Origin: Ramlibacter paludis
GTDB lineage: Bacteria; Pseudomonadota; Gammaproteobacteria; Burkholderiales; Burkholderiaceae_C
Direction of reading: 5' to 3'
NCBI RefSeq assembly: GCF_022012305.1
Contig: NZ_JAKLTM010000005.1
Span: forward strand, 124,001 to 188,000
DNA length: 64,000 bases
The first letter of the stretch is position 1, and every line of letters begins with the position of its first letter. Below, piece after piece: positions 38,046 to 47,367 of the stretch. Position numbers and translations under genes: made by a program. The notes under the pieces are model-generated. The model was not told the origin of the DNA. It did no database searches and was given only the letters and a program-made list of their open reading frames with translations.

Positions 38046-39221
38046 TTAACGCGCGCCCTGCGCCTTGCTCCGCAGCATGGCCAGCAGCGCGGTGCCGGAG
38101 TCGGTGACCAGGTCGGCGCCGAGCCGGCGCGCGTCCTCGCCGTGGCGCTGCATGGCGAAGCGGCTGCAGAACACCAGTGCCGCCAGCTGCGGCTGCCGCT
38201 CCTTGGCCGTGCGCAGCAACTCGAGCCCGGCGACGGGATTCTCCTTGCCGCCTTCGATGCGGTGCATGTCGGTGATCAGCACGTCGTAGTGCGTGGCCTG
38301 CAGCGCGGCCAGCGCCTGCGCGGTGTCCAGCACCGTGTCGACGCGGTGGCCGTCCTTCTCCAGCATGTTCACCTGCAGCGTGTTGTTCTGCGGCCGGTCG
38401 TCCGCCCACAGGATGCGCAGCGCGGGGCGTGCCTCCGACGGCGCGGCAGCCGCCGCCGGCTGGCCTTCGATGGCGTGCCGCTCGAACAGCGCCGCCACTT
38501 GCTGCTGCAGGTCCTCGATGACCGGCTGCTGCAGGCGCGTGAGCTCGTCGACGTCCATCACGCGGCCGCTTTCCAGCTGCACCTGGCCGCGCGTCTGCTC
38601 GTCGGCCCAGCGGAACCACTGGCTGATGTAGATGCGCGTGAGGAGATAGCCGCCCAGGAAACCCAGCACGCTGAAGTACAGCATGATCGCGCCGGCCAGC
38701 GGCACGCCCAGCGTGTCGTGCAGGCTGGGCGCCATGAAGCGGGCCAGGCTCTCGGCATGCGTGGGCAGCTCCTTCAATTCGACCAGGCCGACGCCGACGA
38801 TGATCTTGGTGAGCCAGTCGGAGATCTCCATCAGGTTGGTGTTGATCTCCAGGCCTGCGTTCACGGCCGCCGCTGCGCTGGACGAAGCCGCCGCGGTCGG
38901 CCCCCGCGCGGACGCCGTCGCGGGCTGGTTGGCCATTGGCCCTTCGTTGCCGTTGGCGACCGCGGCGGGCACGGGTGGCGCCGGCATCATCACGGGCACG
39001 CGCGAGGGCCGCGGCACCGCGAACAGGAATCCGAGCAGCACGCCGGCGGCCGAGAAGCCCAGGCTCCAGAGCAACGCCCCGACGGTGCGGTAGGTGCTGC
39101 CGTGGAACACCACCACCAGGCAGCCGAACAGCAGGGCCGCGAAGAGGGTGAGCGTGAGGGCGTTGCCGCGCGCGAATTCCCAGGCGCTGTTGCGGCGGCC
39201 GGTGGTGGAAGAGCGGGCCAT
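38046..39221 (-). CDS. membrane protein with C-terminal receiver domain
   Basis: A 391-residue protein. Two membrane segments lie at about residues 20-68 (LTLTLFAALLFGCLVVVF; AAGVLLGFLFAVP). An Ala/Pro linker and a third segment follow (AGAIMLYFSVLGFLGGYLL, about 175-195), and then a coiled coil. A REC-like domain begins at about 272 (LRILWADDRPQNN, phospho-acceptor Asp in VLITDMHRIEGG). No output domain follows. The final Lys-like position is not clear. The fusion of a receiver to a membrane anchor with no DNA-binding part is unusual. Neighbours (chrA, denD) give no clue. Confidence 0.75.
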   Translation of the reverse strand: MARSSTTGRRNSAWEFARGNALTLTLFAALLFGCLVVVFHGSTYRTVGALLWSLGFSAAGVLLGFLFAVPRPSRVPVMMPAPPVPAAVANGNEGPMANQPATASARGPTAAASSSAAAAVNAGLEINTNLMEISDWLTKIIVGVGLVELKELPTHAESLARFMAPSLHDTLGVPLAGAIMLYFSVLGFLGGYLLTRIYISQWFRWADEQTRGQVQLESGRVMDVDELTRLQQPVIEDLQQQVAALFERHAIEGQPAAAAAPSEARPALRILWADDRPQNNTLQVNMLEKDGHRVDTVLDTAQALAALQATHYDVLITDMHRIEGGKENPVAGLELLRTAKERQPQLAALVFCSRFAMQRHGEDARRLGADLVTDSGTALLAMLRSKAQGAR

Positions 39222-39312
39222 GGTGCCTCCCTGGAGTGCCGCGCCATGCTAGGCCTCGCTTGCACGCAGGGCAACCGTCATCGGGTGGACGCCGACGCGC
39301 TATCCTGCAGCC

Positions 39313-40326
39313 ATGAACATCCTGATCACCGGCGGCGCCGGCTTCCTGGGCGCCCGCCTGGCGCGCGCCCTGCTGGCCAAGGGCCAGCTCTCGCTGCGCG
39401 GCGCGCCCGCGCGCAAGATCGAATCGATCGTCTTGGCCGACCTCGGCCCGGCACCCGCCGACCTGGCGGCCGACCCGCGCGTGCATTCCGTGCAAGGCGA
39501 CCTGCTGGAGCTCGTGCAGAAGCGCGCGATTCCCGCCGCCGGCACCGATGCCGTGTTCCACCTGGCGGCCGCGGTCAGCGCCGAGTGCGAGGCCAACTTC
39601 GACCTCGGCATGCGCAGCAACCTCGATACCACGCGCTCGCTGCTGGACGCCTGCCGCGCGCTCGGCACGCGGCCGGTGTTCGTCTATGCGAGCTCGCTGG
39701 CGGTGTTCGGCCAGCAGCCCGGCCAGCCGCCCATGGGCCGCGTGCGCGACGACAGCCTGCCCACGCCGCAAGGCAGCTACGGCATCCAGAAATTCATCGG
39801 CGAGCAGCTGGTGGCCGACTACGCGCGCAAGGGCTTCGTCACCGGACGCAGCGTGCGGCCCATGACCGTGAGCGTGCGGCCGGGCCGCCCCAACGGCGCC
39901 GCCTCCGGCTTCTTCAGCGGCATGATCCGCGAGCCGCTCGCCGGCGAGCGCGCCCGCGTGCCGGTGCCGCCCGAGACCGTGGTGGCGCTGGCCTCGCCGA
40001 GCAGCACCATCGCCGGCTTCGTGCGGGCCGCCGAAGCGAGCGACGCCGACTGGGGACCGCTGACCGCGATCAACCTGCCTTCGCTGCAGACCACGGTGGG
40101 CGCGATGGCCGCGGCGCTGGAACGGGCCGGCGGCGCCGGCGCCACCGGGCTGCTCGACTGGAATCCGGACCCGGCCGTGGAACGGCTGGTGCGCAGCTGG
40201 CCCGGCGACATCGCCTGGGACCGCGCCCGCGCACTCGGCCTGCAGGCCGATGCCGACTTCGACGCGGTGGTGCGCCAGTACATCGCCGAGAACCCGCAGG
40301 CCGTGCGCCTGAAGAAGGGACAGTGA
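39313..40326 (+). CDS. denD: NAD-dependent epimerase/dehydratase family protein, DenD-like
   Basis: A 337-residue extended SDR with [15 protein letters not shown] (residues about 7-21), an active-site Tyr and Lys (SYGIQKFI, about 155-162), and the DenD-like stretch [18 protein letters not shown]-erythronate dehydrogenase oxidises D-erythronate or related tetronates. It starts one gene before an OtnI-like isomerase, as in tetronate catabolism, but no kinase or aldolase is present. The specific name is moderately sure; the fold is certain. Confidence 0.75.
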   Translation: MNILITGGAGFLGARLARALLAKGQLSLRGAPARKIESIVLADLGPAPADLAADPRVHSVQGDLLELVQKRAIPAAGTDAVFHLAAAVSAECEANFDLGMRSNLDTTRSLLDACRALGTRPVFVYASSLAVFGQQPGQPPMGRVRDDSLPTPQGSYGIQKFIGEQLVADYARKGFVTGRSVRPMTVSVRPGRPNGAASGFFSGMIREPLAGERARVPVPPETVVALASPSSTIAGFVRAAEASDADWGPLTAINLPSLQTTVGAMAAALERAGGAGATGLLDWNPDPAVERLVRSWPGDIAWDRARALGLQADADFDAVVRQYIAENPQAVRLKKGQ

Positions 40327-40327
40327 C

Positions 40328-41143
40328 ATGCCGCGCTTCGCCGCCAATCTCTCGATGCTCTATCCGGAGCTGCCTTTCCTGGACCGTTTCGAGGCCGCCG
40401 CGAAAGACGGCTTCGAGGCCGTGGAGTACCTGTTCCCCTACGAGCACGAGCCGCGCGAGCTGGCGGCACGGCTGAAGGCCAACGGCCTGCAGCAGGTGCT
40501 GTTCAACGCGCCGCCGGGCAACTGGGAAGGCGGCGAGCGCGGCATGGCCTGCCTGCCGGGGCGCGAGGACGAGTTCCGCGCCGGCATCGTGAATGCCTTG
40601 CGCTACGCCGAGGCGCTGGCCTGCCCGCGCGTGCACGTGATGGCGGGGCTGGTGCCGGATGGCCAGGAGCGCGCCGAGCTGCGCCCGAACTACGTCGCCA
40701 ACCTGCGCTGGGCGGCGGTGGAGGCGGCGAAGCAGGGCGTGAACCTGCTGCTGGAGCCGATCAACACGCGCGACATCCCGCGCTTCTTCCTGAACCGGCA
40801 GGACCATGCGCACGAACTGGTGGGCGAGATCGGCGCCGTGAACGTGCAGGTGCAGATGGATCTGTACCACTGCCAGATCGTCGAGGGCGACGTTGCGATG
40901 AAGATCCGCCAGTACCTGCCGACGGGGCGCGTCGGCCACTTCCAGATTGCCGGCGTGCCGCTGCGGCACGAGCCCGACCTGGGCGAGCTGAACTACGACT
41001 ACCTGTTCGGCGTGATCGACGAAGTCTCCGCGGCCTGTGGCTGGCAGGGCTGGGTCGGCTGCGAGTACCGGCCCGCGCGCGGCGCGCAGCCGGGCGGCAC
41101 CTCGCAGGGCCTAGGCTGGTTCAAGCGGCTGTCGGCTGCTTGA
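40328..41143 (+). CDS. otnI: hydroxypyruvate isomerase family protein, OtnI-like
   Basis: A 271-residue xylose-isomerase-like TIM barrel. It has the typical start [21 protein letters not shown] and metal/catalytic acids in [12 protein letters not shown] (Glu about 145) and GCEYRPA (Glu about 246), and DLYHCQI. OtnI isomerises 2-oxo-tetronates; Hyi isomerises hydroxypyruvate. It begins two bases after the denD stop. The neighbour favours OtnI. Confidence 0.8.
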   Translation: MPRFAANLSMLYPELPFLDRFEAAAKDGFEAVEYLFPYEHEPRELAARLKANGLQQVLFNAPPGNWEGGERGMACLPGREDEFRAGIVNALRYAEALACPRVHVMAGLVPDGQERAELRPNYVANLRWAAVEAAKQGVNLLLEPINTRDIPRFFLNRQDHAHELVGEIGAVNVQVQMDLYHCQIVEGDVAMKIRQYLPTGRVGHFQIAGVPLRHEPDLGELNYDYLFGVIDEVSAACGWQGWVGCEYRPARGAQPGGTSQGLGWFKRLSAA

Positions 41144-41591
41144 TGATGTTGATGTTGCCGTCCGCCTCGAGGATGGCCATGCGCATGTCCTCGATCTCGC
41201 AGTCGGCTTCGCGCAGCGCCTTGTGCAGGTCGCTTTCGGGGACGCGCTCGCGCCGCAGCACTTCCTGGTAGATCTGGCCGTCGCGGCCGATCAGCACCGG
41301 GCAGCCCTGCACGATCGCGTCGACCTTGCGGCTGCGCGAGCTGACCAGGGCGATCAGCACGTCGAGCGTGAGCAGCGTCGCCGCCGCGATCAGGCCGCCG
41401 GGCAGCGATTCGTCCTGGCCGTTGATGGAGCCGCTCACCGCTTCCGACAGCAGCATCACCACGACCAGGTCGAAAGGCGTGAACTGGCCCACCGTGCGCT
41501 TTCCGCTCAGTCGGACCATCGCCAGCAGCAGCAGGTAGACCACGCTGGCGCGCAGGATGAATTCCCACCAGGGAAGTTGCATGGTGAACAT
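41121..41591 (-). CDS. DUF421 (YetF-like) membrane protein
   Basis: A 156-residue protein with two to three N-terminal membrane segments ([52 protein letters not shown]). A soluble C-terminal domain follows ([30 protein letters not shown]). The R-LSGKRT-G motif is typical of DUF421. Function is not known. It ends overlapping the 3' end of otnI by 23 bases on the opposite strand. Start ATG 41591 or 41582. Confidence 0.85.
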   Translation of the reverse strand: MFTMQLPWWEFILRASVVYLLLLAMVRLSGKRTVGQFTPFDLVVVMLLSEAVSGSINGQDESLPGGLIAAATLLTLDVLIALVSSRSRKVDAIVQGCPVLIGRDGQIYQEVLRRERVPESDLHKALREADCEIEDMRMAILEADGNINIIKQPTAA

Positions 41592-41669
41592 GGACGGCAG
41601 TGGAGCACTGCTGAGCCCGGCGCCCTGTCGGACGCCTTCCCGAACCGCCGTGCATGGCATGCTTGTCCG

Positions 41670-42251
41670 ATGGCCTCGACCGTTGCGCATCCCGTCCACA
41701 GCGAACTGCTGGTGAAGAAAAGCCGCTTCCTCGGCTGCGTGCAGGCCGTGGCCGGCCGCGCCGAAGCGCTGGACGTGGTGGCCGGCCTGCGGGCGCAGCA
41801 TCCGGGCGCCGCGCACGTGTGCTGGGCCTTGCTGGCCGGCGGACAGTCGGCCGCCAACGACGACGGCGAGCCCGGCGGGACGGCCGGGCGGCCGATGCTG
41901 GAGGTGCTGCGGCACCAGGACCTGGAGGGCGTGCTGGCGACGGTGGTGCGCTACTTTGGCGGCGTGAAGCTGGGCGCGGGTGGGCTGGTGCGGGCCTACA
42001 CCGATGCGGTCGCGCAGGCGCTGCTGGGCGCGCAGAAGGTGCCGCTGCGCCGGATGGTGCGGCTGGCGTGCAGCGTGCCCTATGCGTTGGAGGGCGCGCT
42101 GCGGCGGGAGCTAGCCGCGGCCGGGGCGGGCTTGGAGGAGGCGCGGCATGGCGCGGTGGTCGACGTGGTGTTCACGGTGGCGGACGATGCCGTGCCGGCG
42201 CTGCGCGCGCGTTTGAACGAGCTGGGGCAAGGTGCGCTGCTCTGGGCGTGA
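41670..42251 (+). CDS. YigZ/IMPACT family protein
   Basis: A 193-residue protein with the IMPACT signature: KKSRFLGCV near residue 14, AAHVCWALLAG, NDDGEPGGTAGRPML and RYFGGVKLGAGGLVRAY, then a short C-terminal domain. Family members bind translation or stress factors in eukaryotes, but the bacterial role is unclear. It ends three bases from the convergent DUF72 gene. Confidence 0.9.
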   Translation: MASTVAHPVHSELLVKKSRFLGCVQAVAGRAEALDVVAGLRAQHPGAAHVCWALLAGGQSAANDDGEPGGTAGRPMLEVLRHQDLEGVLATVVRYFGGVKLGAGGLVRAYTDAVAQALLGAQKVPLRRMVRLACSVPYALEGALRRELAAAGAGLEEARHGAVVDVVFTVADDAVPALRARLNELGQGALLWA

Positions 42252-42254
42252 CGC

Positions 42255-43001
42255 TCAAACCATCTTCAGGAAAGCCTGCGCCGCCGCCGGAGCGCGCTCC
42301 TTCGCACCGCTGATGAAGAACACGAAGGCCTCGTTCTTCGCATCCTGCGCCACCCATTCCCGCGCGCCCTGCGCCCAGCGCTCCAGCGCTTCGGACTGGT
42401 AGCCGGTCGCCTCCTCGCTCACGGTGCGCATCAGGCGCAGGTAGGCGAGCGGACTGCGCGCATGCGGGATCGCCGGGTACTTCTCCGAATCGGCATACAC
42501 AGTGGTGCAGTCGTACTTCGCGAGCAGGTCGAGGTATTCCTCGGTGGCGAAGCTCGGGTGCCGCGCATCGAGCACGTGCCGCAGCGGCCGACCCTTCAGC
42601 TCGCGTGGCAGCAGCTTCAGGAAGGCCTCGACGTCGCCGGCATCGAACTGCTTGGTCGGCATGAACTGCCAGACGATGGGGCCCAGCTTGTCGCCCAGTT
42701 CGACCAGGCCGCTTTGCGTGAAGCGCTCGATGCTCTCGCCCGCGGTCGCGAGCTCGCGCCTGTGGGTCGCGAAGCGGTGCGCCTTCAGCGAGAACATGAA
42801 GCCATCCGGCGTCTCGTCGCGCCACTTGGCGAAGGTCGGCGGCTTGAAGGTGCTGTAGAACGTGCCGTTCACTTCGATCGCCGTCAGGTGCCGGCTCGCG
42901 TAGTGCAGCTCCTGCGCCTGCGGCAGTCCCTTGGGATAGAAGTTGTCGCGCCAGGGCTCGTAGGTCCAGCCGCCGACGCCGACGTAGATGCGTTCGCTCA
43001 T
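42255..43001 (-). CDS. DUF72 domain protein (YecE-like)
   Basis: A 248-residue TIM-barrel protein with the DUF72 opening YVGVGGWTYEPWR, EVNGTFY, and HPSF. The function is not settled; homologues have been linked with iron or sugar metabolism. ATG 43001 overlaps the stop of the upstream gene by four bases (ATGA), with GGAGG-type ribosome site. Confidence 0.88.
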   Translation of the reverse strand: MSERIYVGVGGWTYEPWRDNFYPKGLPQAQELHYASRHLTAIEVNGTFYSTFKPPTFAKWRDETPDGFMFSLKAHRFATHRRELATAGESIERFTQSGLVELGDKLGPIVWQFMPTKQFDAGDVEAFLKLLPRELKGRPLRHVLDARHPSFATEEYLDLLAKYDCTTVYADSEKYPAIPHARSPLAYLRLMRTVSEEATGYQSEALERWAQGAREWVAQDAKNEAFVFFISGAKERAPAAAQAFLKMV

Positions 43002-43708
43002 GATCCTCCCCAGAGTTGCCAGGCCTCGCCATGCGGCGCTTCCGTCACGCCGCGCCGTTGCGCGGCCGACTCGCGCAGCTGCGCGTCGGCATTGATCGCC
43101 AGCCCGGCGCGGAACTGTTCCGGCGCCAGGCCCTGCTGCTGCAGCAGCGCGCCCAGCGTCAGGTCGCCGCCGCCATGCAGCATGCCGGGCGGCGGATAGT
43201 CGAAGCGCCGCATCAACGCCAGCGGCACCACCTTCCAGCCGCCGGTGTTGAATTCGATTTCCTCCGGCAGCGGGCGGGCGCCGGCCCACGGCTGGCGCAG
43301 CAGCCATTGGCGCTGCGCCGGCGTCACGCGCTGCCTGTAGATCGAGCCCAGGCTGCCCTTCACCTGCGCCGTGCGCTGCGTGACCGCGGCAAGCCACGCG
43401 CGGGCGTCCACGCCGGGCAGCAGGCACGAATCGTCGTCGAACCACATCATGTGCGTGGCGTCGCCGGCGTAGGTGGCGATGAGCTTGCGCATCATCGGGT
43501 ACTTGTAGATCTGCGGGTCGGCGGCAATCGCATCGACGCCAGGCAGCAGGCGATCGAGCACGGCCCGCGTGCGCGGCGAAACTTCGTTCAAGCCGATGCG
43601 CAGGTCCACACGGCCCGTGTTCCACAGCGCGCGCAGCGTCGCGCCGCAGCGCTGCGCCAGCTCGGGGTGATCGCCGTAAAAAAGTGCGAGAACCAGAAAC
43701 TTGACCAC
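42998..43708 (-). CDS. glycosyltransferase-like protein of unknown specificity
   Basis: About 236 residues from a GTG at 43708 (VVKFLVLALFYGDHPEL). It has a DXD-like motif MMWFDDDSCLLPG (about residue 82), a substrate-loop-like FNTGGWK and GGGDLTLG. These are signs of a GT-A fold with a nucleotide-sugar site. No named family is clear. It is coupled to DUF72 by an ATGA overlap. No ATG is available in the leader frame. Confidence 0.6.
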   Translation of the reverse strand: MVKFLVLALFYGDHPELAQRCGATLRALWNTGRVDLRIGLNEVSPRTRAVLDRLLPGVDAIAADPQIYKYPMMRKLIATYAGDATHMMWFDDDSCLLPGVDARAWLAAVTQRTAQVKGSLGSIYRQRVTPAQRQWLLRQPWAGARPLPEEIEFNTGGWKVVPLALMRRFDYPPPGMLHGGGDLTLGALLQQQGLAPEQFRAGLAINADAQLRESAAQRRGVTEAPHGEAWQLWGGS

Positions 43709-43804
43709 GAGTCGCGACCGGGCAAAGGGAGGCCATCCTAGCCCAGCTTCCCGCGGGCGCGTAAAGTTCAGGGTTCCGCCGTTTCCAAGCCCACAAGGCC
43801 CACC

Positions 43805-45271
43805 ATGAACGCTCCCCGCGAAATCCCCACCGCCCTCCTCGACAGCGCCGCCGTCCTCGACCAGGTCAGCCGCCAGTGGGACGGCGACATCGTCCGCCAG
43901 ATCACCGACTACATCGCGATTCCCGCCAAGTCGCCGGGCTTCGACGAGGACTGGGCCCAGCACGGCTACATCGACACGGTGCTGCGCAACGCGGCGGCCT
44001 GGGTCGAAGCGCAGAAGGTCGAGGGCCTCAAGCTGGAAGTGGTGCGCCTGCCGGGACGCACGCCGGTGATCTTCTTCGAGGTCGCGGCCACCAAGCCGGG
44101 CGCGCAGCAGACGATCCTGATGTACGGCCACCTGGACAAGCAGCCGGAGTTCACCGGCTGGCGCGCCGACCTCGGCCCGTGGACGCCCAAGTACGAGGAC
44201 GGCAAGCTCTATGGCCGCGGCGGCGCCGACGACGGCTACGCGGTGTACGCGAGCGTCGCCGCCGTGCAGGCGCTGAAGGCGCAGAAGACGCCGCATCCGC
44301 GCATCGTCGGCCTGATCGAGACCTGCGAGGAATCGGGCTCCTACGACCTGCTGCCTTACGTCGATGCGCTGCGCACGCGCCTGGGCGACGTCGGCCTGGT
44401 GATCTGCCTCGACTCGGGCGCCGGCAACTACGACCAGCTGTGGCTCACCACCTCGCTGCGCGGCATGGCCTCGGGCACGCTGAAGGTCCAGATCCTGACC
44501 GAGGGCGTGCACTCGGGCGACGCCTCCGGCCTCGTGCCTTCCAGCTTCCGCATCATGCGGCAGGTGCTCGATCGGCTCGAAGACAGCAAGACCGGCCGCC
44601 TGCTGCCCGCCAACTTCCACTGCGAAGTGCCGGCCGAGCGCCTGGCGCAGGCGCAGGCCACCGCCGCCATCCTGGGCGAAGAGGTCTACAAGCGCTTCCC
44701 CTGGGCGCATGCCGATTGCGGCGGCTCCACCGCCTTTGCGCTGCCCACCACCACCGACCCGGTGCAGGCGCTGATCAACCGCACCTGGACGCCGACGCTG
44801 TCGGTCACCGGCGCCGAGGGCTTCCCGGCGCTGCAGGACGCGGGCAACGTGCTGCGGCCCTATACAGCCTTCAAGCTGTCGCTGCGTCTGCCTCCCCTGG
44901 TGGACGCGGCGCAGGCGGTGCAGGACCTGAAGGCGCTGCTGGAAGACAACGCGCCTTACCAGGCCGTCGTCACCTTCGAGCCGAACGGCGGCGCGTCCGG
45001 CTGGAACGCCCCGACCACCGCGCCCTGGTTCGAGCGCGCGCTGAACGCGGCGTCGCTGGCCCACTTTGGTGCGCCGGTCGGCTACATCGGGCAAGGCGGG
45101 ACGATCCCGCTGATGAACATGCTGAGCCAGGGCTTCCCCAAGGCGCAGATGATGGTCTGCGGCGTGCTGGGCCCGCGCAGCAACGCGCACGGCCCGAACG
45201 AGTTCCTGCACGTTCCGTATGCGAAGCGCCTGACCGCGGCCGTCGCCGAGGTGATGGCGGAGATGCCCTGA
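43805..45271 (+). CDS. M20 family metallopeptidase (dipeptidase/ArgE-like)
   Basis: A 488-residue zinc peptidase with MYGHLDKQPE (first zinc His, about residue 104), GRGGADDGYA (bridging Asp), ETCEESGS (catalytic Glu pair, about 175) and the closing HGPNEFLHV. An inserted dimerisation domain occupies about residues 200-340. It hydrolyses peptides or acylated amino acids. It is alone on its strand, with a palindrome eight bases after its stop. Confidence 0.88.
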   Translation: MNAPREIPTALLDSAAVLDQVSRQWDGDIVRQITDYIAIPAKSPGFDEDWAQHGYIDTVLRNAAAWVEAQKVEGLKLEVVRLPGRTPVIFFEVAATKPGAQQTILMYGHLDKQPEFTGWRADLGPWTPKYEDGKLYGRGGADDGYAVYASVAAVQALKAQKTPHPRIVGLIETCEESGSYDLLPYVDALRTRLGDVGLVICLDSGAGNYDQLWLTTSLRGMASGTLKVQILTEGVHSGDASGLVPSSFRIMRQVLDRLEDSKTGRLLPANFHCEVPAERLAQAQATAAILGEEVYKRFPWAHADCGGSTAFALPTTTDPVQALINRTWTPTLSVTGAEGFPALQDAGNVLRPYTAFKLSLRLPPLVDAAQAVQDLKALLEDNAPYQAVVTFEPNGGASGWNAPTTAPWFERALNAASLAHFGAPVGYIGQGGTIPLMNMLSQGFPKAQMMVCGVLGPRSNAHGPNEFLHVPYAKRLTAAVAEVMAEMP

Positions 45272-45279
45272 GCGGGCAC

Positions 45280-45303
45280 TGATTGACGCCTCGGCGTCAA
45301 TCA
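45280..45303. repeat. perfect 11-base palindrome after the M20 gene
   Basis: TGATTGACGCC and GGCGTCAATCA are separated by TC. It lies between the M20 stop (45271) and the lipase start (45375). It has no T tract, so it is not a classical terminator; it could be an operator. Confidence 0.6.
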
Positions 45304-45374
45304 CGGCGAAAAAACCGCCAAATCCTCCCAAGGGTGCATTGACAGCGGCTCATCGGCAGCGATGATCGCTGCCG

Positions 45375-46226
45375 ATGAGCCAGCAGTCGTCCGATTCGAC
45401 CCTCTCGACCTTCACGGCCAGTGACGGCGAGAACATCGCGGTCCAGGATTGGCCGTGGCCGCTGGACGGCCAGCCGCGCGGCATGGTGCTCATCGTCCAT
45501 GGCCTGGGCGAACATGCCGGCCGCTACGACCCTCTCGCCAAGCGCCTCAACCAGTGGGGCTTTGCCGTGCGCAGCTACGACCAGTACGGGCACGGCGAGT
45601 CCGACGGCGTGCGCGGCGGCCTGCCCACCACCAACCGCCTGCTCGACGACCTGACCGACCTGGTCGAGAGCTCCTACCGCCGCGCCGGCCCCGGCGTGCC
45701 GCTGATCCTGTTCGGCCACAGCATGGGCGGCCTGGTCGCTGCCAGCTTCGTGTCGCGCGGCCGCCAGCCCGTGGATGCGCTGGTGCTGTCCTCGCCGCTG
45801 CTGGCCATGCACCTGAACCCGGTGCAGAAGCTGATGATGAAGGTGGTGCCCAAGCTCGCACCCAACCTCACCGTGGGCAACGGCATCGAGCCCGCCCACC
45901 TGACGCACGACCACGCGGTGGTGGCGGAATACCGCATCGATCCGCGCGTGCACGACCGCATCTCCGGCCGCATGGCGCGCTTCCTCGCCGACGAGGGCGC
46001 CGCGGTGATCTCACGCGCGCCGCAATGGCAGGTGCCCACGCTGCTGATGTACGCCGGGCAGGACAAGCTGGCGGATCCGCAGGGCAGCCGCCGCTTCGCC
46101 GCCGCGGCGCCGGCCCAGGCCGTGAGCGCGCAGTGCTTCGACAACCTGTACCACGAGATCTTCAACGAGGTCGACCGCGAGACGGTCTACGGCCGCCTCA
46201 AGCAGTGGCTGGACGTGCGCTTCTGA
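45375..46226 (+). CDS. alpha/beta hydrolase, monoacylglycerol lipase-like
   Basis: A 283-residue hydrolase with VHGLGEHAGRY (oxyanion), GHSMGG (Ser nucleophile, about residue 113), Asp in YAGQDKLADPQGS (about 226), and His in NLYHEIFNE (about 258). It probably cleaves monoacylglycerols or lysophospholipids. No signal peptide is seen. Its 3' end overlaps the MFS gene on the other strand by 29 bases. Confidence 0.87.
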   Translation: MSQQSSDSTLSTFTASDGENIAVQDWPWPLDGQPRGMVLIVHGLGEHAGRYDPLAKRLNQWGFAVRSYDQYGHGESDGVRGGLPTTNRLLDDLTDLVESSYRRAGPGVPLILFGHSMGGLVAASFVSRGRQPVDALVLSSPLLAMHLNPVQKLMMKVVPKLAPNLTVGNGIEPAHLTHDHAVVAEYRIDPRVHDRISGRMARFLADEGAAVISRAPQWQVPTLLMYAGQDKLADPQGSRRFAAAAPAQAVSAQCFDNLYHEIFNEVDRETVYGRLKQWLDVRF

Positions 46227-47367
46227 GCGCGAGCCAGGCCAGTCCCATCGCCACCAGCGCCACCGGCAGCAGCGAGCCGAGGTTCAGCCAGGTCCAGCCG
46301 CGCGTGGTGACCAGCACGCCGGAAGCCAGCGAGGTCAGGGCCAGCGTGGCGAACACGAACAGGTTCAGCACCGCCTGCGCGCGGTCCTTCTCCTCCGGCG
46401 CATAGGCCGTGAGCGACAAGGTGGTGGCGCCGGTGAAGACGAAGTTCCAGCCCACGCCCAGCACCAGCAGCGCCGCCAGGAACTGCGGCAGCTCCACGCC
46501 GCTGAGCGCGATCGCGATGCAGGTTGCCAGCAGCGCGACGCCCACGCCCATCACCGGCAGCGTGCCGAAGCGCTTGATCAGGTGGCCGGTGAAGAAGCCG
46601 GGCGCGAACATGCCGATCACGTGCCACTCGAGCACCAGGGCCGCGTCGGAGAACGGCAGGCCGCATTGCTGCATGGCCAGCGGCGTTGCCGCCATCAGCA
46701 GGTTCATCACGCCGAAGCCGAGGCCGCCGGCCAGCGCGGCCACCAGGAACACGGGCTGGCGCAGCAGCTCGCGCACCGAGCGGCCACTGCGCACGGCGCT
46801 GCGCGGCGGCGCCGGCGGGAAGTCGATGGCCCACAGCAGCAGCAGCGCGATCGCGGCCACGACGGCCAGCGCGAGATAGGCGCCGACGAAGGGCGCCTGC
46901 GCCATGTCGCGCGTGCGCGCGGCCAGGTTGGGTCCGATCACCGCGCCGATCAGGCCGCCGGCCATCACCAGCGACACGGCCTTTTCCTTCATGCCGGCGG
47001 GCGCCAGTTCCGCCGACGTGAAGCGATAGAGGTTGGCGTTCGCCGCGTAGAAGCCGGCCAGCACGGTGCCGGCGCAGATGCCCCAGAAGTGCCGCTGCGC
47101 GGCCGCATAGGCGCACAGCAGCACCGAAGCGATCGCCACCAGCAGGCCGAGCTGGAAGGAGCGGCGCCGGCCCAGGCGCGCCTGCGCCATCGCCACCGGC
47201 CCCGTGAAGAGCGCGCCGCCGACCACGTAGCCCATCACCGGCACCGTCGCCATCCAGCCATAAGGCGCCAGCGAGAGGCCCACGAGTCCGTTGATCGCGA
47301 TGAAGGTGACGTTGTTGGTGAGGAAGAGGCCCTGCAGGACCGCGAGCAGCCACAGGTTGCGGTTCAC
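46198..47367 (-). CDS. MFS transporter
   Basis: A 389-residue protein with about 12 membrane segments (LLAVLQGLFLTNNVTFIAINGLVGL; MATVPVMGYVVGGALFTGP; LVFAT..LALTSLASGVLV). The GTG start at 47367 overlaps the rsmE stop (GTGA). No substrate can be named; the fold resembles drug or metabolite exporters. The overlap with rsmE suggests shared transcription. Confidence 0.85.
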   Translation of the reverse strand: MNRNLWLLAVLQGLFLTNNVTFIAINGLVGLSLAPYGWMATVPVMGYVVGGALFTGPVAMAQARLGRRRSFQLGLLVAIASVLLCAYAAAQRHFWGICAGTVLAGFYAANANLYRFTSAELAPAGMKEKAVSLVMAGGLIGAVIGPNLAARTRDMAQAPFVGAYLALAVVAAIALLLLWAIDFPPAPPRSAVRSGRSVRELLRQPVFLVAALAGGLGFGVMNLLMAATPLAMQQCGLPFSDAALVLEWHVIGMFAPGFFTGHLIKRFGTLPVMGVGVALLATCIAIALSGVELPQFLAALLVLGVGWNFVFTGATTLSLTAYAPEEKDRAQAVLNLFVFATLALTSLASGVLVTTRGWTWLNLGSLLPVALVAMGLAWLALRSARPATA

